From the NCBI GenBank assembly GCA_019339365.1, contig CP079859.1, positions 3,286,001-3,350,000 on the forward strand: a DNA stretch of 64,000 nt. Direction: 5' to 3'. The notes under the pieces were generated by a model. That model searched no databases and was not told the DNA's origin. It saw nothing but the letters and a program-made list of their open reading frames with translations. The position numbers were made by a program, and so were the translations under genes. This DNA comes from Vibrio neptunius. Lineage in GTDB: Bacteria; Pseudomonadota; Gammaproteobacteria; Enterobacterales; Vibrionaceae. This document shows positions 37,366-47,191 of this stretch, in pieces (the stretch's first letter is position 1; each line of letters begins with the position of its first letter).

Positions 37366-37568
37366 TCATCCCAAAATGTTCGGCGGGATTCGTGTTCAGC
37401 TTCTTTATACTCAACACCAATATCACGTAGCATGTGTTCAGACAGTTGATTCAGCTGGCGTCGAGTACGGTAATTTTGTCGCCACCTTTTGAACTTAGTT
37501 AAGAACTTCTGGCTTAAAGAAAGACGACCATCAATCGAACACGTTGGAGATTTCGCAGTAGTTTCCAT
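37362..37568 (-). CDS. DUF1127 (YjiS-like) small basic protein
   Basis: 68 residues with a C-terminal DUF1127 motif, RRQLNQLSEHMLRDIGVEYKEAE. Such small Arg-rich proteins occur next to LysR regulators and some have RNA-binding roles in other bacteria. It is divergent from the second LysR gene (37667) with about 100 bp between, the classical regulator-target arrangement, and convergent with the first LysR gene. Confidence 0.85.
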   Translation of the reverse strand: METTAKSPTCSIDGRLSLSQKFLTKFKRWRQNYRTRRQLNQLSEHMLRDIGVEYKEAEHESRRTFWDD

Positions 37569-37666
37569 AACTTCACCTTGTCTTTATTAAGATTTGACTT
37601 AATAATCGGACAATATCGCACCGCTCTCAAACGATGGAATTTGACCTTTAGTTAAGGAAAACTTAA

Positions 37667-38599
37667 GTGAAAGATCGCCTCCCTCCTTTACAAGGACTGT
37701 ATTACTTTTACACGGCGGCACAGTTAGGCAGTTTTAAAAAAGCGGCTGAACATCTGTTTGTCACTGCCGCTGCAGTCAGCCAACAAATACGCCAGCTAGA
37801 AGATTTTCTAGGGGTAGAACTCTTTGTACGCCAGCACCGAAGAGTGCAGCTTACTGCGGAAGGGGATATCCTCTATAAGCAAGCTCGAAAAGGCTTTGAA
37901 CACATTCAAGATGGCGTTCGCCAAATCAATTCGGATCCTAACCCAAACTTATTGTCTATTTCGACACTGCCTTCCTTTGCTCAACATTGGCTGGTGCCAA
38001 GAATTGGCCATTTCAGAGCGTTGCACCCTGAACAAGAACTGATGATCGAACCCACCAGCGACCTAGTGGACTTTCAACACTCTAACCTTGATCTGTGTAT
38101 TCGTTATGGTCCAGGAAACTACCCGAATCTGACGTCAAAGCTCATGCTTGAGGAATTGCTCTACCCTGTATGCCATCCAATTTACCAAGAGCGGCATGGC
38201 ATTTATGATCTTAGTGACTTAACGGGCGCTGATTTGATCGAAGATTATTGGCGAGATCTCGATTGGGGGATATGGCTACAAAACGTAGGTCATAGTACCT
38301 CGAAACCAACATTAAAATACAACGGTTCGCATTTTGTTCTGGAAGGAGCACTGGCCGTACAAGGAGTGGCTTTAGCCAAGCATACCCTGGCTCAGAGATA
38401 CATTGAGGAAGGTAAGTTAGTCCGTATAGGCAGTCTCGCTCAAAGAACAGACTATAACTATTTCCTTTGTGCCCCTAGCGCCTATTTTAAGCGTGAGAAA
38501 ATCCGTCAGTTCTGTGATTGGATTTTCAGCCAAGTCGAAGAATGTCAGAAAGAGCATCCTAGTGATATGGAGATCATTGATACTCGCAGCCCTAGGTGA
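37667..38599 (+). CDS. LysR-family regulator, GcvA-like (second copy)
   Basis: 310 residues: LPPLQGLYYFYTAAQLGSFK then KAAEHLFVTAAAVSQQIRQL as the winged helix, and ISTLPSFAQHWLVPRIGHF at the start of the sensor domain. Divergent from the DUF1127 gene, which is its likely target. Start may be a GTG at 37667 (frame VKDRLPPLQG). A heptamer array starts 12 bp after the stop. Confidence 0.9.
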   Translation: MKDRLPPLQGLYYFYTAAQLGSFKKAAEHLFVTAAAVSQQIRQLEDFLGVELFVRQHRRVQLTAEGDILYKQARKGFEHIQDGVRQINSDPNPNLLSISTLPSFAQHWLVPRIGHFRALHPEQELMIEPTSDLVDFQHSNLDLCIRYGPGNYPNLTSKLMLEELLYPVCHPIYQERHGIYDLSDLTGADLIEDYWRDLDWGIWLQNVGHSTSKPTLKYNGSHFVLEGALAVQGVALAKHTLAQRYIEEGKLVRIGSLAQRTDYNYFLCAPSAYFKREKIRQFCDWIFSQVEECQKEHPSDMEIIDTRSPR

Positions 38600-38610
38600 G
38601 CTAGAGCGGC

Positions 38611-38666
38611 AATTAGGAATTAGGAATTAGGAATTAGGAATTAGGAATTAGGAATTAGGAATTAGG
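38611..38666 (+). repeat. Tandem heptanucleotide array (AATTAGG)8
   Basis: Eight perfect head-to-tail copies of AATTAGG, 56 bp, directly after a LysR stop codon and before a palindromic repeat. A seven-base period would shift frame if copy number changed, but no gene is read through it, so it is a likely neutral VNTR. Confidence 0.95.
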
Positions 38667-38713
38667 ATGATTTTCGGTGCTGACAATTTTTTTGCGTCAA
38701 CCCTTTGTTTTTC

Positions 38714-38815
38714 TCATCCCCGATAGCGAGGAACGAGTGAGTTGGGGATCTCTTGAAGCGAATTGGAGACTTGATGAGATTCCCTACTCGCTCCTTCGTC
38801 ACTCTATGGAATGAC
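38714..38815. repeat. Dispersed palindromic intergenic repeat, copy C
   Basis: Arms TCATCCCCGATAGCGAGGAA...GGGGATCTC and GAGATTCCCTACTCGCTC...CTATGGAATGAC around a central spacer. Related to copies at 3687 and 18541; copies A and C share TTCCCTACTCGCTC and CACTCTATGGAATGAC exactly. Confidence 0.78.
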
Positions 38816-38889
38816 CGAATAATTCTCGAAGGGCGAAGCCTGATCTCGATTCTCGTAGCCAAGCGTTAAACGCGTTCCCGTTCTCCTCC

Positions 38890-38922
38890 CAAAAAAAGCC
38901 CCAGTCTTTCGTCTGGGGCTTT
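38890..38922 (-). terminator. Terminator of fusA2
   Basis: On the minus strand, stem AAAGCCCCAG / CTGGGGCTTT with an 8-nt loop followed by a run of seven T's. Confidence 0.93.
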
Positions 38923-38947
38923 AAAACTATCTAACTAACGTAAAGAA

Positions 38948-41035
38948 TTACTTCTTCTCGTTACGCTCTTTAACTTCTGCAATCACTTGCTCAGCAACGT
39001 TTGCTGGACAAGCTGCGTAGCGTGCGAACTCCATAGAGAACTGACCACGACCAGAAGTGATAGTACGTAGGTGACCGATGTAGCCAAACATTTCTGATAG
39101 AGGAACGTCTGCTTTAATACGAACGCCTGTCGTACCAGCTTGTTGGTCTTTGATCATACCACGACGACGGTTAAGGTCACCGATCACGTCACCAACATTG
39201 TCTTCTGGAGTGAACACGTCAACAGCCATGATTGGCTCAAGAAGTTGTGCACCCGCTTTAGGCATAGACTGACGGAATGCGCCTTTAGCAGCGATTTCGT
39301 AAGCGATTGCTGAAGAGTCAACTGCGTGGAAGCCACCGTCGAACAGTTCAACTTCTACATCTAGAGTAGGGAAGCCAGCTAGAACACCAGTTTCCATCAT
39401 AGATGCGAAACCTTTCTCAACTGCAGGCCAGAATTCTTTAGGTACGTTACCACCAACAACAGTTGAAGAGAACGTGAAACCAGAGTTTGGCTCACCTGGG
39501 CGGATACGGTAGTCGATCTTACCGAACTGACCAGAACCACCAGACTGCTTCTTGTGCGTGTAGCTATCTTCAACGGCTTGAGTGATAGTTTCACGGTAAG
39601 CTACCTGTGGAGCTCCTACTTCTAGCTCTACGCCGTAAGTACGCTTAAGGATATCTACCTTGATGTCTAGGTGAAGTTCACCCATACCTTTCAGGATAGT
39701 CTCGCCAGAGTCTTCATCAGTCTCAACCTGGAATGATGGATCTTCTGCAACCATCTTACCGATCGCGATACCCATTTTCTCTGTAGAGCCTTTGTCTTTC
39801 GGAGAAACAGCGATCGAGATTACTGGTTCTGGGAAGATCATCGCTTCTAGAGTACATTCATGCTTAGGATCACATAGAGTGTGACCAGTTTGAACGTTCT
39901 TCATACCAACGATAGCGATGATGTCACCTGCTTGCGCTTCAGTAAGTTCATTACGCTCATCAGCTTGCATCTCACACATACGACCGATACGCTCAGTCTT
40001 ACCCGTTGCTGAGTTAAGGATAGTATCACCCTTCTTCAGACGACCAGAGTAGATACGTACGAACGTTAGTGCACCAAAGCGGTCATCCATGATCTTGAAT
40101 GCTAGTGCTTTTAGTGGCTCGTCTGCAGATACAGTCGCTACTTCGCCAGTTGGCTCACCTGTTTCTGGATCGGTTAGAGGCTGAGGGTCAACTTCTGCTG
40201 GCGCTGGTAGGTAATCGACAACAGCGTCAAGGATAAGTTGCATGCCTTTGTTTTTGAACGCAGAACCACAGAACGTTGGGAAGAACGCTAGGTCACGAGT
40301 ACCTTTACGGATACATGCTTTTAGTTGCTCGATAGATGGCTCTTCGCCTTCCATGTAAGCTTCCATTAGATCGTCGTCTTGCTCTACAGCAGTTTCAACT
40401 AGCTCTTCACGGTACTGTTCTACATCATCAACCATGTCAGCTGGGATGTCTTTGATTTCGTAGTTCTCTGGTAGGCCAGTTTCGTCCCAAACGTAAGCTT
40501 GACGGTTTAGTACGTCTACAACACCTACGAAATCGTCTTCACGACCGATTGGCAGAGTCATTACTAGTGGGTTTGCACCAAGAACGTTTTTCACCTGGTC
40601 AACAACGTTGAAGAAGTCTGCACCCATACGGTCTAGTTTGTTTACGAAGATCAGACGAGCAACTTCTGAATCGTTCGCGTAGCGCCAGTTCGTTTCTGAC
40701 TGAGGCTCAACACCACCAGAACCACAGAATACACCGATACCACCGTCAAGAACTTTAAGCGAACGGTATACTTCTACTGTAAAGTCAACGTGTCCCGGAG
40801 TATCGATAACGTTTAGGCGGTGGCCATTCCACTCACAAGTAACGGCAGCAGACTGGATTGTGATACCACGCTCAGCTTCCTGCTCCATGAAGTCAGTTGT
40901 AGACTCACCGTCGTGTACTTCACCAGTTTTGTGGATTTTACCAGTAAGCTTTAGTATACGCTCAGTGGTGGTAGTTTTACCCGCATCAACGTGCGCGAAA
41001 ATACCAATGTTTCTGTACTTTGATAAATCTGCCAT
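38948..41035 (-). CDS. fusA: Elongation factor G, second paralogue (EF-G2)
   Basis: 695-residue translational GTPase; I start at [11 protein letters not shown] (41035), as the 19 upstream codons are not family sequence. Seen: P-loop [15 protein letters not shown] (about 14-28), switch 2 [17 protein letters not shown], and the C-terminal EF-G domains ending with [20 protein letters not shown]. It is not in the str operon (no rpsL/rpsG or tuf nearby), and its N-terminus ([20 protein letters not shown]) is unlike canonical str-operon EF-G. I therefore assign it to the second, spdEFG/FusA2-like group found in vibrios. It may be specialised in translocation versus ribosome recycling. Strong codon bias indicates high expression. 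Confidence 0.9.
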   Translation of the reverse strand: MADLSKYRNIGIFAHVDAGKTTTTERILKLTGKIHKTGEVHDGESTTDFMEQEAERGITIQSAAVTCEWNGHRLNVIDTPGHVDFTVEVYRSLKVLDGGIGVFCGSGGVEPQSETNWRYANDSEVARLIFVNKLDRMGADFFNVVDQVKNVLGANPLVMTLPIGREDDFVGVVDVLNRQAYVWDETGLPENYEIKDIPADMVDDVEQYREELVETAVEQDDDLMEAYMEGEEPSIEQLKACIRKGTRDLAFFPTFCGSAFKNKGMQLILDAVVDYLPAPAEVDPQPLTDPETGEPTGEVATVSADEPLKALAFKIMDDRFGALTFVRIYSGRLKKGDTILNSATGKTERIGRMCEMQADERNELTEAQAGDIIAIVGMKNVQTGHTLCDPKHECTLEAMIFPEPVISIAVSPKDKGSTEKMGIAIGKMVAEDPSFQVETDEDSGETILKGMGELHLDIKVDILKRTYGVELEVGAPQVAYRETITQAVEDSYTHKKQSGGSGQFGKIDYRIRPGEPNSGFTFSSTVVGGNVPKEFWPAVEKGFASMMETGVLAGFPTLDVEVELFDGGFHAVDSSAIAYEIAAKGAFRQSMPKAGAQLLEPIMAVDVFTPEDNVGDVIGDLNRRRGMIKDQQAGTTGVRIKADVPLSEMFGYIGHLRTITSGRGQFSMEFARYAACPANVAEQVIAEVKERNEKK

Positions 41036-41262
41036 TGTCTTACTCTGTTTATAAGGTATAAATTGCGCGCAGAGTATATCACAATCTGTCAAGACTGATA
41101 GCTTTGCGTGCCTATGTGAATAAAAAAAACTTTTCTCACCAATACTAGCAGTAAATGGTGAGCCTTCGTGGTCAATTCAACCCGCAGCCCTAACCTTCTT
41201 AAGAACAAGAGTGCTGCTTAACGTAACGTTGCACAGCACATCAGATTAGGACTCGATTTCAA

Positions 41263-41691
41263 TCAAGTGCGTGGGCAAATCTCTGCCTGTGGGAAGAAGA
41301 ACTCAATCTCACGAGCGGCCGATTCAGGACTATCTGAACCATGCACAGAGTTGTGACGCATACTCAGCGCGTAGTCGGCACGAATCGTGCCACATGCAGC
41401 TTCTTCTGGATTCGTTTTGCCCATTAATTCGCGATAACGAGCTATTGCATTTTCACCTTCAAGAACTTGGACCATGATAGGGCCTGAGGTCATGAACTCT
41501 TTTAAAGCAGGGAAAAAAGGTTTGCCTTCATGTTCAGCATAGAAGCCACTCGCTTGCTCTTCGGTTAACTGCACCATTTTCGCTGCAATAATTTGAAGGC
41601 CCGCTTTTTCAATGCGATGATAAATCTCACCAATCAGGTTACGTTCTACTGCATCAGGCTTGATGATAGAAAAAGTTCTTTCTAGAGCCAT
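41263..41691 (-). CDS. ndk: Nucleoside diphosphate kinase
   Basis: 142 residues that equilibrate NTP pools through a phosphohistidine. [20 protein letters not shown] start, and the active-site His in [18 protein letters not shown] (about 115-132). Length and motifs are standard. It lies between pepB and fusA2 on the same strand. The 227-bp gap to the fusA2 start shows no gene and presumably holds the fusA2 promoter. Confidence 0.97.
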   Translation of the reverse strand: MALERTFSIIKPDAVERNLIGEIYHRIEKAGLQIIAAKMVQLTEEQASGFYAEHEGKPFFPALKEFMTSGPIMVQVLEGENAIARYRELMGKTNPEEAACGTIRADYALSMRHNSVHGSDSPESAAREIEFFFPQAEICPRT

Positions 41692-41743
41692 AGGGTATCC
41701 TTTTATTTTCTTTGTTTTTCAGGAGGTCATTGACCTCTCACAA

Positions 41744-43042
41744 TTATTTGTTTGCTTGCTGAATCAGTAAACCAGCTAGGGTACGCACACCAACGCCGGT
41801 TGCGCCAGCAGCCCATTTATCTGTTGCTGATTTGCGATATGTAGCAGAACAGTCGAAATGCAACCAGCCCTTTTTGTAGTCCTCAACAAAGTAAGACAAG
41901 AAAGCAGCAGCCGTGCTGGCACCTGGAGAATAATCACCACTGCTGATATTAGATAAATCAGCAAAATTCGATGGCAACATACCACGGTGGAAATCCGCTA
42001 ACGGCAACGGCCATAGGCCTTCTTTCTCTTCTTTTGCTGCAGATAATGCCTGCTGAGAGAGTTCTTCATCAAAACTCATTAATGCATGGTAATCATTACC
42101 TAGCGCGTTTTTAGCCGCACCTGTCAGCGTGGCACAATCTACAATCAATGCCGGTTTTTGCTCACTCGCATAAAGTAAGCCATCGGCGAGAACTAGGCGA
42201 CCTTCCGCGTCGGTATTCAAGATCTCGACCGTTTTACCATTCTTGTAAGTAATGACATCACCCAGCTTCAACGCTCGGCCTGAGATCATGTTTTCAGCAC
42301 AGCAAAGGATCAGTTTTACACGTTTGTTCAGGCCACGCATAATTGCCAGACCTAAGCCACCAGTGATCGTACCCGAACCGCCCATATCTGCTTTCATTGC
42401 CGCCATAAAGCCTGAAGGTTTGATACTATAACCACCAGAATCAAAAGTGATGCCCTTACCCACAAGACATGCCCAAACGGGTGCATTCTCATCGCCTGTT
42501 GGGTTGTAATCGAGTTGCAGCATGGCAGATGTACGCTCAGATCCGCGTCCTACCGCATAGATACCTTCCCAGCCTTCGGCCAGTAAGTCTTTATCTTTTA
42601 CGATTCGAGCTTTAACCGTACCTTCTGGAGCGACCGACTTAATAAACTCAGCAGCCATAGTTGCGAGCTGACGTGGTGCTACTTCTTCAGCTGGTTTATT
42701 AATGATGTCACGAGTGAACTCGGTTGCCTTGATTCGTGCGTCCAACTCTCTTTGAGCCGTTTCGACTAACTCAGGTAGAGCTAATGCATTGTTTTTCTTT
42801 GGTCCTCGATAACCTTGATGAAATGCCCAAACACTCTCAAGATCCCAGCCCGCTCCCTCAAGAGATACAGAAGCGATACCTTGCGAATCCATTTTACGTG
42901 CAGCGCGTTGTACAGTGCCAAGATCATCTCCCGCACCAAGGTGAATGGTTGCATCCGTTTCCGTGAATGAAAGGATTGCTTTCTCTCCCCAATGTGGTGC
43001 CGCTGGCTCTTGACTCAAAAATACTGACATCTGTGTAGACAT
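41744..43042 (-). CDS. pepB: Peptidase B (M17 leucyl aminopeptidase family)
   Basis: Manganese/zinc aminopeptidase. I start at [14 protein letters not shown] (43042), where AAGGAG sits 6 bp upstream, giving 432 residues, the usual PepB length; the longer reading adds 13 unrelated residues. M17 catalytic motifs are present: [30 protein letters not shown], the signature [14 protein letters not shown], and CATLTGAA. PepB lies just downstream of iscX, as in E. coli, although a terminator separates them. Confidence 0.95.
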   Translation of the reverse strand: MSTQMSVFLSQEPAAPHWGEKAILSFTETDATIHLGAGDDLGTVQRAARKMDSQGIASVSLEGAGWDLESVWAFHQGYRGPKKNNALALPELVETAQRELDARIKATEFTRDIINKPAEEVAPRQLATMAAEFIKSVAPEGTVKARIVKDKDLLAEGWEGIYAVGRGSERTSAMLQLDYNPTGDENAPVWACLVGKGITFDSGGYSIKPSGFMAAMKADMGGSGTITGGLGLAIMRGLNKRVKLILCCAENMISGRALKLGDVITYKNGKTVEILNTDAEGRLVLADGLLYASEQKPALIVDCATLTGAAKNALGNDYHALMSFDEELSQQALSAAKEEKEGLWPLPLADFHRGMLPSNFADLSNISSGDYSPGASTAAAFLSYFVEDYKKGWLHFDCSATYRKSATDKWAAGATGVGVRTLAGLLIQQANK

Positions 43043-43139
43043 GGTTTCTCCTTGTCTTCTTATTGGCGTTGTCCAAGCCATCTTGTTTTACGTTCGGATG
43101 TTAGCATTTTGTAGAGCTAAAATGTCAATTCGATAAAAA

Positions 43140-43159
43140 AACGGGCGCTAAGGCCCGTT
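43140..43159 (-). terminator. Terminator of the isc operon (after iscX)
   Basis: Stem AACGGGC / GCCCGTT with a 6-nt loop, followed by a T run on the minus strand. Confidence 0.88.
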
Positions 43160-43203
43160 ACTTTTAGTAAAATTTGTTAACTAGAAAGACTTTTTAGCAA
43201 GCG

Positions 43204-43398
43204 CTAATCCATTTCATCCATCCAGCATAGAATCACGGCTTCGAGAATCTTTTCGTTAGAGCGGTTAGGCTCATCATCAAACTCATCCAACTCAGTAATC
43301 CACTGATGAAGATCGGTAAAACGTACTGTTTTAGGATCTATTTCAGGGAACTTGTCGCACAATTCGATCGCGATATCGCGTGAATCTGTCCATTTCAT
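43204..43398 (-). CDS. iscX: IscX (YfhJ), Fe-S assembly regulator
   Basis: A 64-residue acidic protein that binds IscS and is a proposed iron-dependent modulator of Fe-S cluster assembly. [34 protein letters not shown] and [11 protein letters not shown] are family motifs. ATG at 43398 follows AAGGA; an in-frame TTG two codons earlier is less likely. It lies after fdx but 166 bp away, a gap filled by an ERIC-like palindrome. Confidence 0.95.
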   Translation of the reverse strand: MKWTDSRDIAIELCDKFPEIDPKTVRFTDLHQWITELDEFDDEPNRSNEKILEAVILCWMDEMD

Positions 43399-43444
43399 AA
43401 CCAATTCCTTATGTAATTCTTCTTGCTCACATCTATAAATGCAG

Positions 43445-43572
43445 AATACTCAAAATAATTGGAGTTGCGGCTAGGCAACAAGTAAGCTCATCCCTATGAG
43501 CATAGGTGTTCTATGCAATTGGAATGAGCTCACTTAGTAAACAACGCTGCGACTTCAAGTATGAAGAGTATT
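43445..43572. repeat. ERIC-like intergenic repeat between fdx and iscX
   Basis: 128-bp imperfect palindrome with ends AATACTC / GAGTATT and inner arms AAGTAAGCTCATCCC / GGAATGAGCTCACTT. Length and inner sequence fit ERIC elements (about 127 bp, known in enterobacteria and vibrios). It overlaps the fdx stop codon by 2 nt and would be transcribed inside the isc mRNA. Confidence 0.75.
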
Positions 43573-43909
43573 AGTGATCTTCTGAAGCGTGGTTAAGAGT
43601 GTATTTAGGAATCTCAACCACCAAGTCTTCGTCCGTAACTTTAGCCTGACAACCCAATCGTGATTCAGGCTCCAAGCCCCATGCTTTGTCCAGCATGTCG
43701 TCTTCCAACTCGTCACTCTCTTCCAAAGAGTCAAAACCTTCACGAACCACAATGTGACAGGTAGTACACGCACATGACTTTTCACACGCATGCTCGATAC
43801 CGATACCATTTTTCAACGCCACATCCAGTACAGTTTCACCAGTATCTGCTTCTAGTACCGCACCTTCCGGGCATAAATCTTCGTGTGGTAATACTATAAT
43901 CTTAGGCAT
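43571..43909 (-). CDS. fdx: ISC-type [2Fe-2S] ferredoxin
   Basis: 112-residue adrenodoxin-type ferredoxin that supplies electrons for cluster assembly on IscU. MPKIIVLPHEDLCPEGAVLE; cluster Cys42, 48 and 51 in HACEKSCACTTCH, and the fourth in SRLGCQAKV near residue 86. Follows hscA by 12 bp in the isc operon. Confidence 0.97.
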   Translation of the reverse strand: MPKIIVLPHEDLCPEGAVLEADTGETVLDVALKNGIGIEHACEKSCACTTCHIVVREGFDSLEESDELEDDMLDKAWGLEPESRLGCQAKVTDEDLVVEIPKYTLNHASEDH

Positions 43910-43921
43910 AACTCTTATCTC

Positions 43922-45775
43922 TTAAATATCATCTACTGATTGACCTGACAGTGCAGCTCGAATCGATTTATCCATACGGCGAGAAGCAAAATCCTGACTC
44001 GCTTTATCAGTATCTTTGATTCCCTGCTCAATAGCATCCGCACTATCGCCATTACGCAGTTCAATCAATGATTCAATCGATTTAATCAGTGCTTCTCTTT
44101 CCGCTTCGGACAGTAAGTCATCACCGTCCGCTTGCATTGCAGCCAGTAACCCTTCAATGACACGATCAGCTTCTACTCGCTGTTCAGCCAGCGCACGTGC
44201 CATCATGTCGTCTTTCGCGTACGTCATAGAGTCACGCAGCATGTTTGCCACTTCGTCGTCACTCAAACCATAAGACGGTTTAACTTGTATTTCGGACTGA
44301 ACACCAGTGCTCTTTTCCATTGCAGTAACTGAAAGAAGACCATCAGCATCAACTTGGTATGTCACACGAATATGAGCAGCACCAGCAGCCATTGGAGGAA
44401 TGCCTTTTAATGAGAAACGTGCCAACGAACGGCAGTCATCAACCAGTTCACGCTCACCTTGTACAATGTGAACACTCATTGCAGTCTGACCATCTTTAAA
44501 TGTCGTAAATTCTTGCGCACGAGCAACCGGAATCGTGGTATTACGTGGAACAATTTTCTCCACCAATCCACCCATGGTTTCAATACCTAGAGATAGTGGG
44601 ATTACATCAAGAAGCAACATTTCAGAATCTGGCTTATTACCCGCGAGAATATCAGCCTGAATACCTGCACCAATCGCAACAACCTCATCAGGGTCAATAC
44701 TTGTTAGCGGCTTACGACCAAAGAAGTCTCCCACCATTTCTCGGACGAGATGTGTACGAGTTGAACCACCTACCATCACAACTTCTAATACTTCGTCAGC
44801 ATCAACTTCTGCATCTTTTAGCGCGCGGCGGCATGACATCAGCGTTTTCTTAACGAGAGGACGAATAAGATCTTCAAATTGCTCACGGCTAACACTGCCT
44901 TTCCAACCGAAAACTTCAACATCAACACTCTCTTTTTCAGAGAAAGCAATTTTGGTTTCAGTCGCGATGTTAAGTAACGTTCGTGTTTTTTCCGGTGATA
45001 ATGGGGTTTCTAAGCCTGCTTGTTCCATTAAGTAGTCAGCAAGTAAGTGGTCAAAATCATCACCACCTAACGCAGAGTCCCCACCCGTTGCTAACACTTC
45101 AAACACACCTTTAGAGAGGCGCAGAATTGAAATATCAAAAGTACCACCACCCAGATCATAAACGGCGATAACGCCCTCTTGGCCGGAGTCTAGGCCATAA
45201 GCAATAGCCGCTGCAGTGGGTTCATTTAGCAAACGTAAAACGTGCATACCAGCTAACTTAGCGGCGTCTTTTGTACCTGCACGCTGAGCGTCATCAAAGT
45301 AAGCAGGAACGGTAATGACAACACCGGCTAACTCTCCGCCTAATGTTGCTTCCGCTCTCTGGCCTAGCGTCCTTAAAATATCGGCTGAAACCTCAATTGG
45401 ATTCTTATCGCCCGCTTGTGTTTCAAGAACAGGTAAGCCGTTAGCGCTCGCTTTAAATTGGTAAGGCAGACTTGGGTAACGCTGTTGAATATCATCTAGA
45501 GAACGTCCCAGTAAACGCTTTACTGAAATAATGGTATTAGCAGGATCCTGCTCGGCCATGGCTTTTGCCTCGGCCCCAACAGTTAGTTCTTCACCAGAGT
45601 AGTTCACTACAGAAGGTAAGATACTATGACCATGTTCATCTTTAAGAGTTGCAGCGTCACCACTACGCACTGACGCAACCAATGAATTGGTAGTACCTAA
45701 ATCGATACCTGCTGCAAGTTTGTGCTCATGAGGTGCCGAGCTTTGACCCGGTTCTGCAATTTGAAGTAGTGCCAT
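43922..45775 (-). CDS. hscA: Hsp70-type chaperone HscA
   Basis: 617-residue specialised DnaK paralogue that, with HscB, helps cluster transfer from IscU by recognising its LPPVK motif. [18 protein letters not shown] (about 22-39), [36 protein letters not shown] and [13 protein letters not shown] are the ATPase motifs. The substrate domain is shorter than DnaK. Positioned hscB-hscA-fdx as usual. Confidence 0.97.
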   Translation of the reverse strand: MALLQIAEPGQSSAPHEHKLAAGIDLGTTNSLVASVRSGDAATLKDEHGHSILPSVVNYSGEELTVGAEAKAMAEQDPANTIISVKRLLGRSLDDIQQRYPSLPYQFKASANGLPVLETQAGDKNPIEVSADILRTLGQRAEATLGGELAGVVITVPAYFDDAQRAGTKDAAKLAGMHVLRLLNEPTAAAIAYGLDSGQEGVIAVYDLGGGTFDISILRLSKGVFEVLATGGDSALGGDDFDHLLADYLMEQAGLETPLSPEKTRTLLNIATETKIAFSEKESVDVEVFGWKGSVSREQFEDLIRPLVKKTLMSCRRALKDAEVDADEVLEVVMVGGSTRTHLVREMVGDFFGRKPLTSIDPDEVVAIGAGIQADILAGNKPDSEMLLLDVIPLSLGIETMGGLVEKIVPRNTTIPVARAQEFTTFKDGQTAMSVHIVQGERELVDDCRSLARFSLKGIPPMAAGAAHIRVTYQVDADGLLSVTAMEKSTGVQSEIQVKPSYGLSDDEVANMLRDSMTYAKDDMMARALAEQRVEADRVIEGLLAAMQADGDDLLSEAEREALIKSIESLIELRNGDSADAIEQGIKDTDKASQDFASRRMDKSIRAALSGQSVDDI

Positions 45776-45794
45776 GAGTGGTCCTTGTTTTTCA

Positions 45795-46310
45795 CTAGCC
45801 GAGGAGTTTCTCTTCTACTAGCTCGATTTCATTTTTTAATTTGGCGATAAATTTGAGTTTACGTACACGCTCAGCGGCTTGTTGCCAAAGGCCATCATTC
45901 AGTTCCTGCTCTACCGATTTCAGGTGCTGCTTGTACATTTTGCTCACCTTGTTGTCAAAATCGAATAGTGCTTCTTCTGGTTCTGAACTAGATGGAATAT
46001 CCTCAAGCTCTTCACGTAATTCCATCTGTTCCATTAGGAACATAGGATCACTCATGGTTTGTTGCTCACCACGAATATCAACACCGTTTTCTGCCAGCAT
46101 ATACTCTGCACGAGACAGAGGGCTCTTTAATACTTGATAGGCATCGTTGATTTCCGATGCTTTCTGAACCGCCATAAGACGGTCTCGCTCTGAAGCACTG
46201 GCAAAGTTATCTGGATGGAAGCGTTTTTGAAGTTCACGGAATTGTGAAGAAAGAAGGCTACCATCCAGCTGAAACTGACTTGGTAGCCCAAATAATTCAA
46301 AGTAATTCAT
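45795..46310 (-). CDS. hscB: J-domain co-chaperone HscB
   Basis: 171 residues: [20 protein letters not shown] start, HPD motif in [10 protein letters not shown] (about 31-40) within the J-domain, and a C-terminal three-helix IscU-binding domain ([15 protein letters not shown]). Delivers IscU to HscA. Lies 55 bp after iscA and 19 bp before hscA. Confidence 0.97.
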   Translation of the reverse strand: MNYFELFGLPSQFQLDGSLLSSQFRELQKRFHPDNFASASERDRLMAVQKASEINDAYQVLKSPLSRAEYMLAENGVDIRGEQQTMSDPMFLMEQMELREELEDIPSSSEPEEALFDFDNKVSKMYKQHLKSVEQELNDGLWQQAAERVRKLKFIAKLKNEIELVEEKLLG

Positions 46311-46365
46311 GGAGAATTCGGTCCTTGGTAATCTACCTGCAAGCTATGCCTACAAGCGCTATCAA

Positions 46366-46689
46366 TTATACGTTGAAGCTTTCACCGCAACCACATTCAC
46401 TTTTAGCATTCGGATTGTTGAATTCAAACCCTTCGTTTAGGCCTTCTTTAACATAATCCAATTCAGTGCCGTCTAAGTATACAAGGCTCTTTTGGTCAAT
46501 GATAACTTTCACGCCTTCATGCTCGAATACTGAATCTTCTTCGTTAAGCTCATCAACGAATTCAAGTACATATGCCATTCCAGAACAGCCTGTCGTTTTC
46601 ACACCCAAACGCAAACCGATCCCTTTACCTCGGTTTTCTAGGAATGTTCTAACGCGACTTGCCGCGGTTTCTGTCATTGTGATGGCCAT
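46366..46689 (-). CDS. iscA: A-type Fe-S carrier IscA
   Basis: 107 residues; ligands Cys35 ([13 protein letters not shown]) and the C-terminal pair in [11 protein letters not shown] (about 99 and 101). Carries [2Fe-2S]/[4Fe-4S] clusters to apoproteins. Separated from iscU by a hairpin-containing gap. Confidence 0.97.
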   Translation of the reverse strand: MAITMTETAASRVRTFLENRGKGIGLRLGVKTTGCSGMAYVLEFVDELNEEDSVFEHEGVKVIIDQKSLVYLDGTELDYVKEGLNEGFEFNNPNAKSECGCGESFNV

Positions 46690-46721
46690 ACTTGCACCTT
46701 AGTTTATTGATTGGCGAACGG

Positions 46722-46744
46722 AATGGGAGCTTTGGGCTCCCATT
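46722..46744 (-). other. Hairpin in the iscU-iscA gap
   Basis: Perfect 9-bp stem AATGGGAGC / GCTCCCATT, 5-nt loop, no T tract. In E. coli the isc mRNA is divided between iscR and iscSUA, so a hairpin here may act as an RNA stability or processing element; this is inference. Confidence 0.5.
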
Positions 46745-46757
46745 ATATACAGATTAC

Positions 46758-47141
46758 TTATTCTTGGTGTTTTTTCTTGTAGTCAGCAACCGCTGCTTTG
46801 ATTGCATCTTCAGCAAGAATAGAGCAGTGTACTTTAACTGGTGGCAGCTCAAGTTCTTCAGCAATCTCAGCATTCTTAATTGCTGCTGCTTCATCAATGC
46901 TCTTACCTTTTACCCACTCGGTAACCAGTGAGCTTGATGCGATTGCACTACCACAACCGTATGTTTTGAACTTCGCATCTTCGATAATACCCTCAGATGT
47001 TACCTTAATTTGAAGCTTCATTACGTCACCACAAGCTGGAGCACCAACCATGCCGCTGCCTACTGCTGGGTCTTCTTTATCAAACGAACCAACGTTGCGT
47101 GGGTTCTCGTAGTGATCAATTACTTTTTCGCTATATGCCAT
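46758..47141 (-). CDS. iscU: Fe-S cluster scaffold IscU
   Basis: 127 residues from MAYSEKVIDHYENPRNVGSF (ATG at 47141; a longer frame overlapping iscS is not family sequence). Scaffold Cys in GAPACGDVMKL (about 37), YGCGSAIASSS (about 63) and VHCSIL (about 106), with the HscA-binding LPPVK just before the last. Second structural gene of the isc operon. Confidence 0.98.
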   Translation of the reverse strand: MAYSEKVIDHYENPRNVGSFDKEDPAVGSGMVGAPACGDVMKLQIKVTSEGIIEDAKFKTYGCGSAIASSSLVTEWVKGKSIDEAAAIKNAEIAEELELPPVKVHCSILAEDAIKAAVADYKKKHQE

Positions 47142-47191
47142 GATTTTTACCTCGAATCCTCTATTAACTGACTTGGAACAACCTGATGAAA

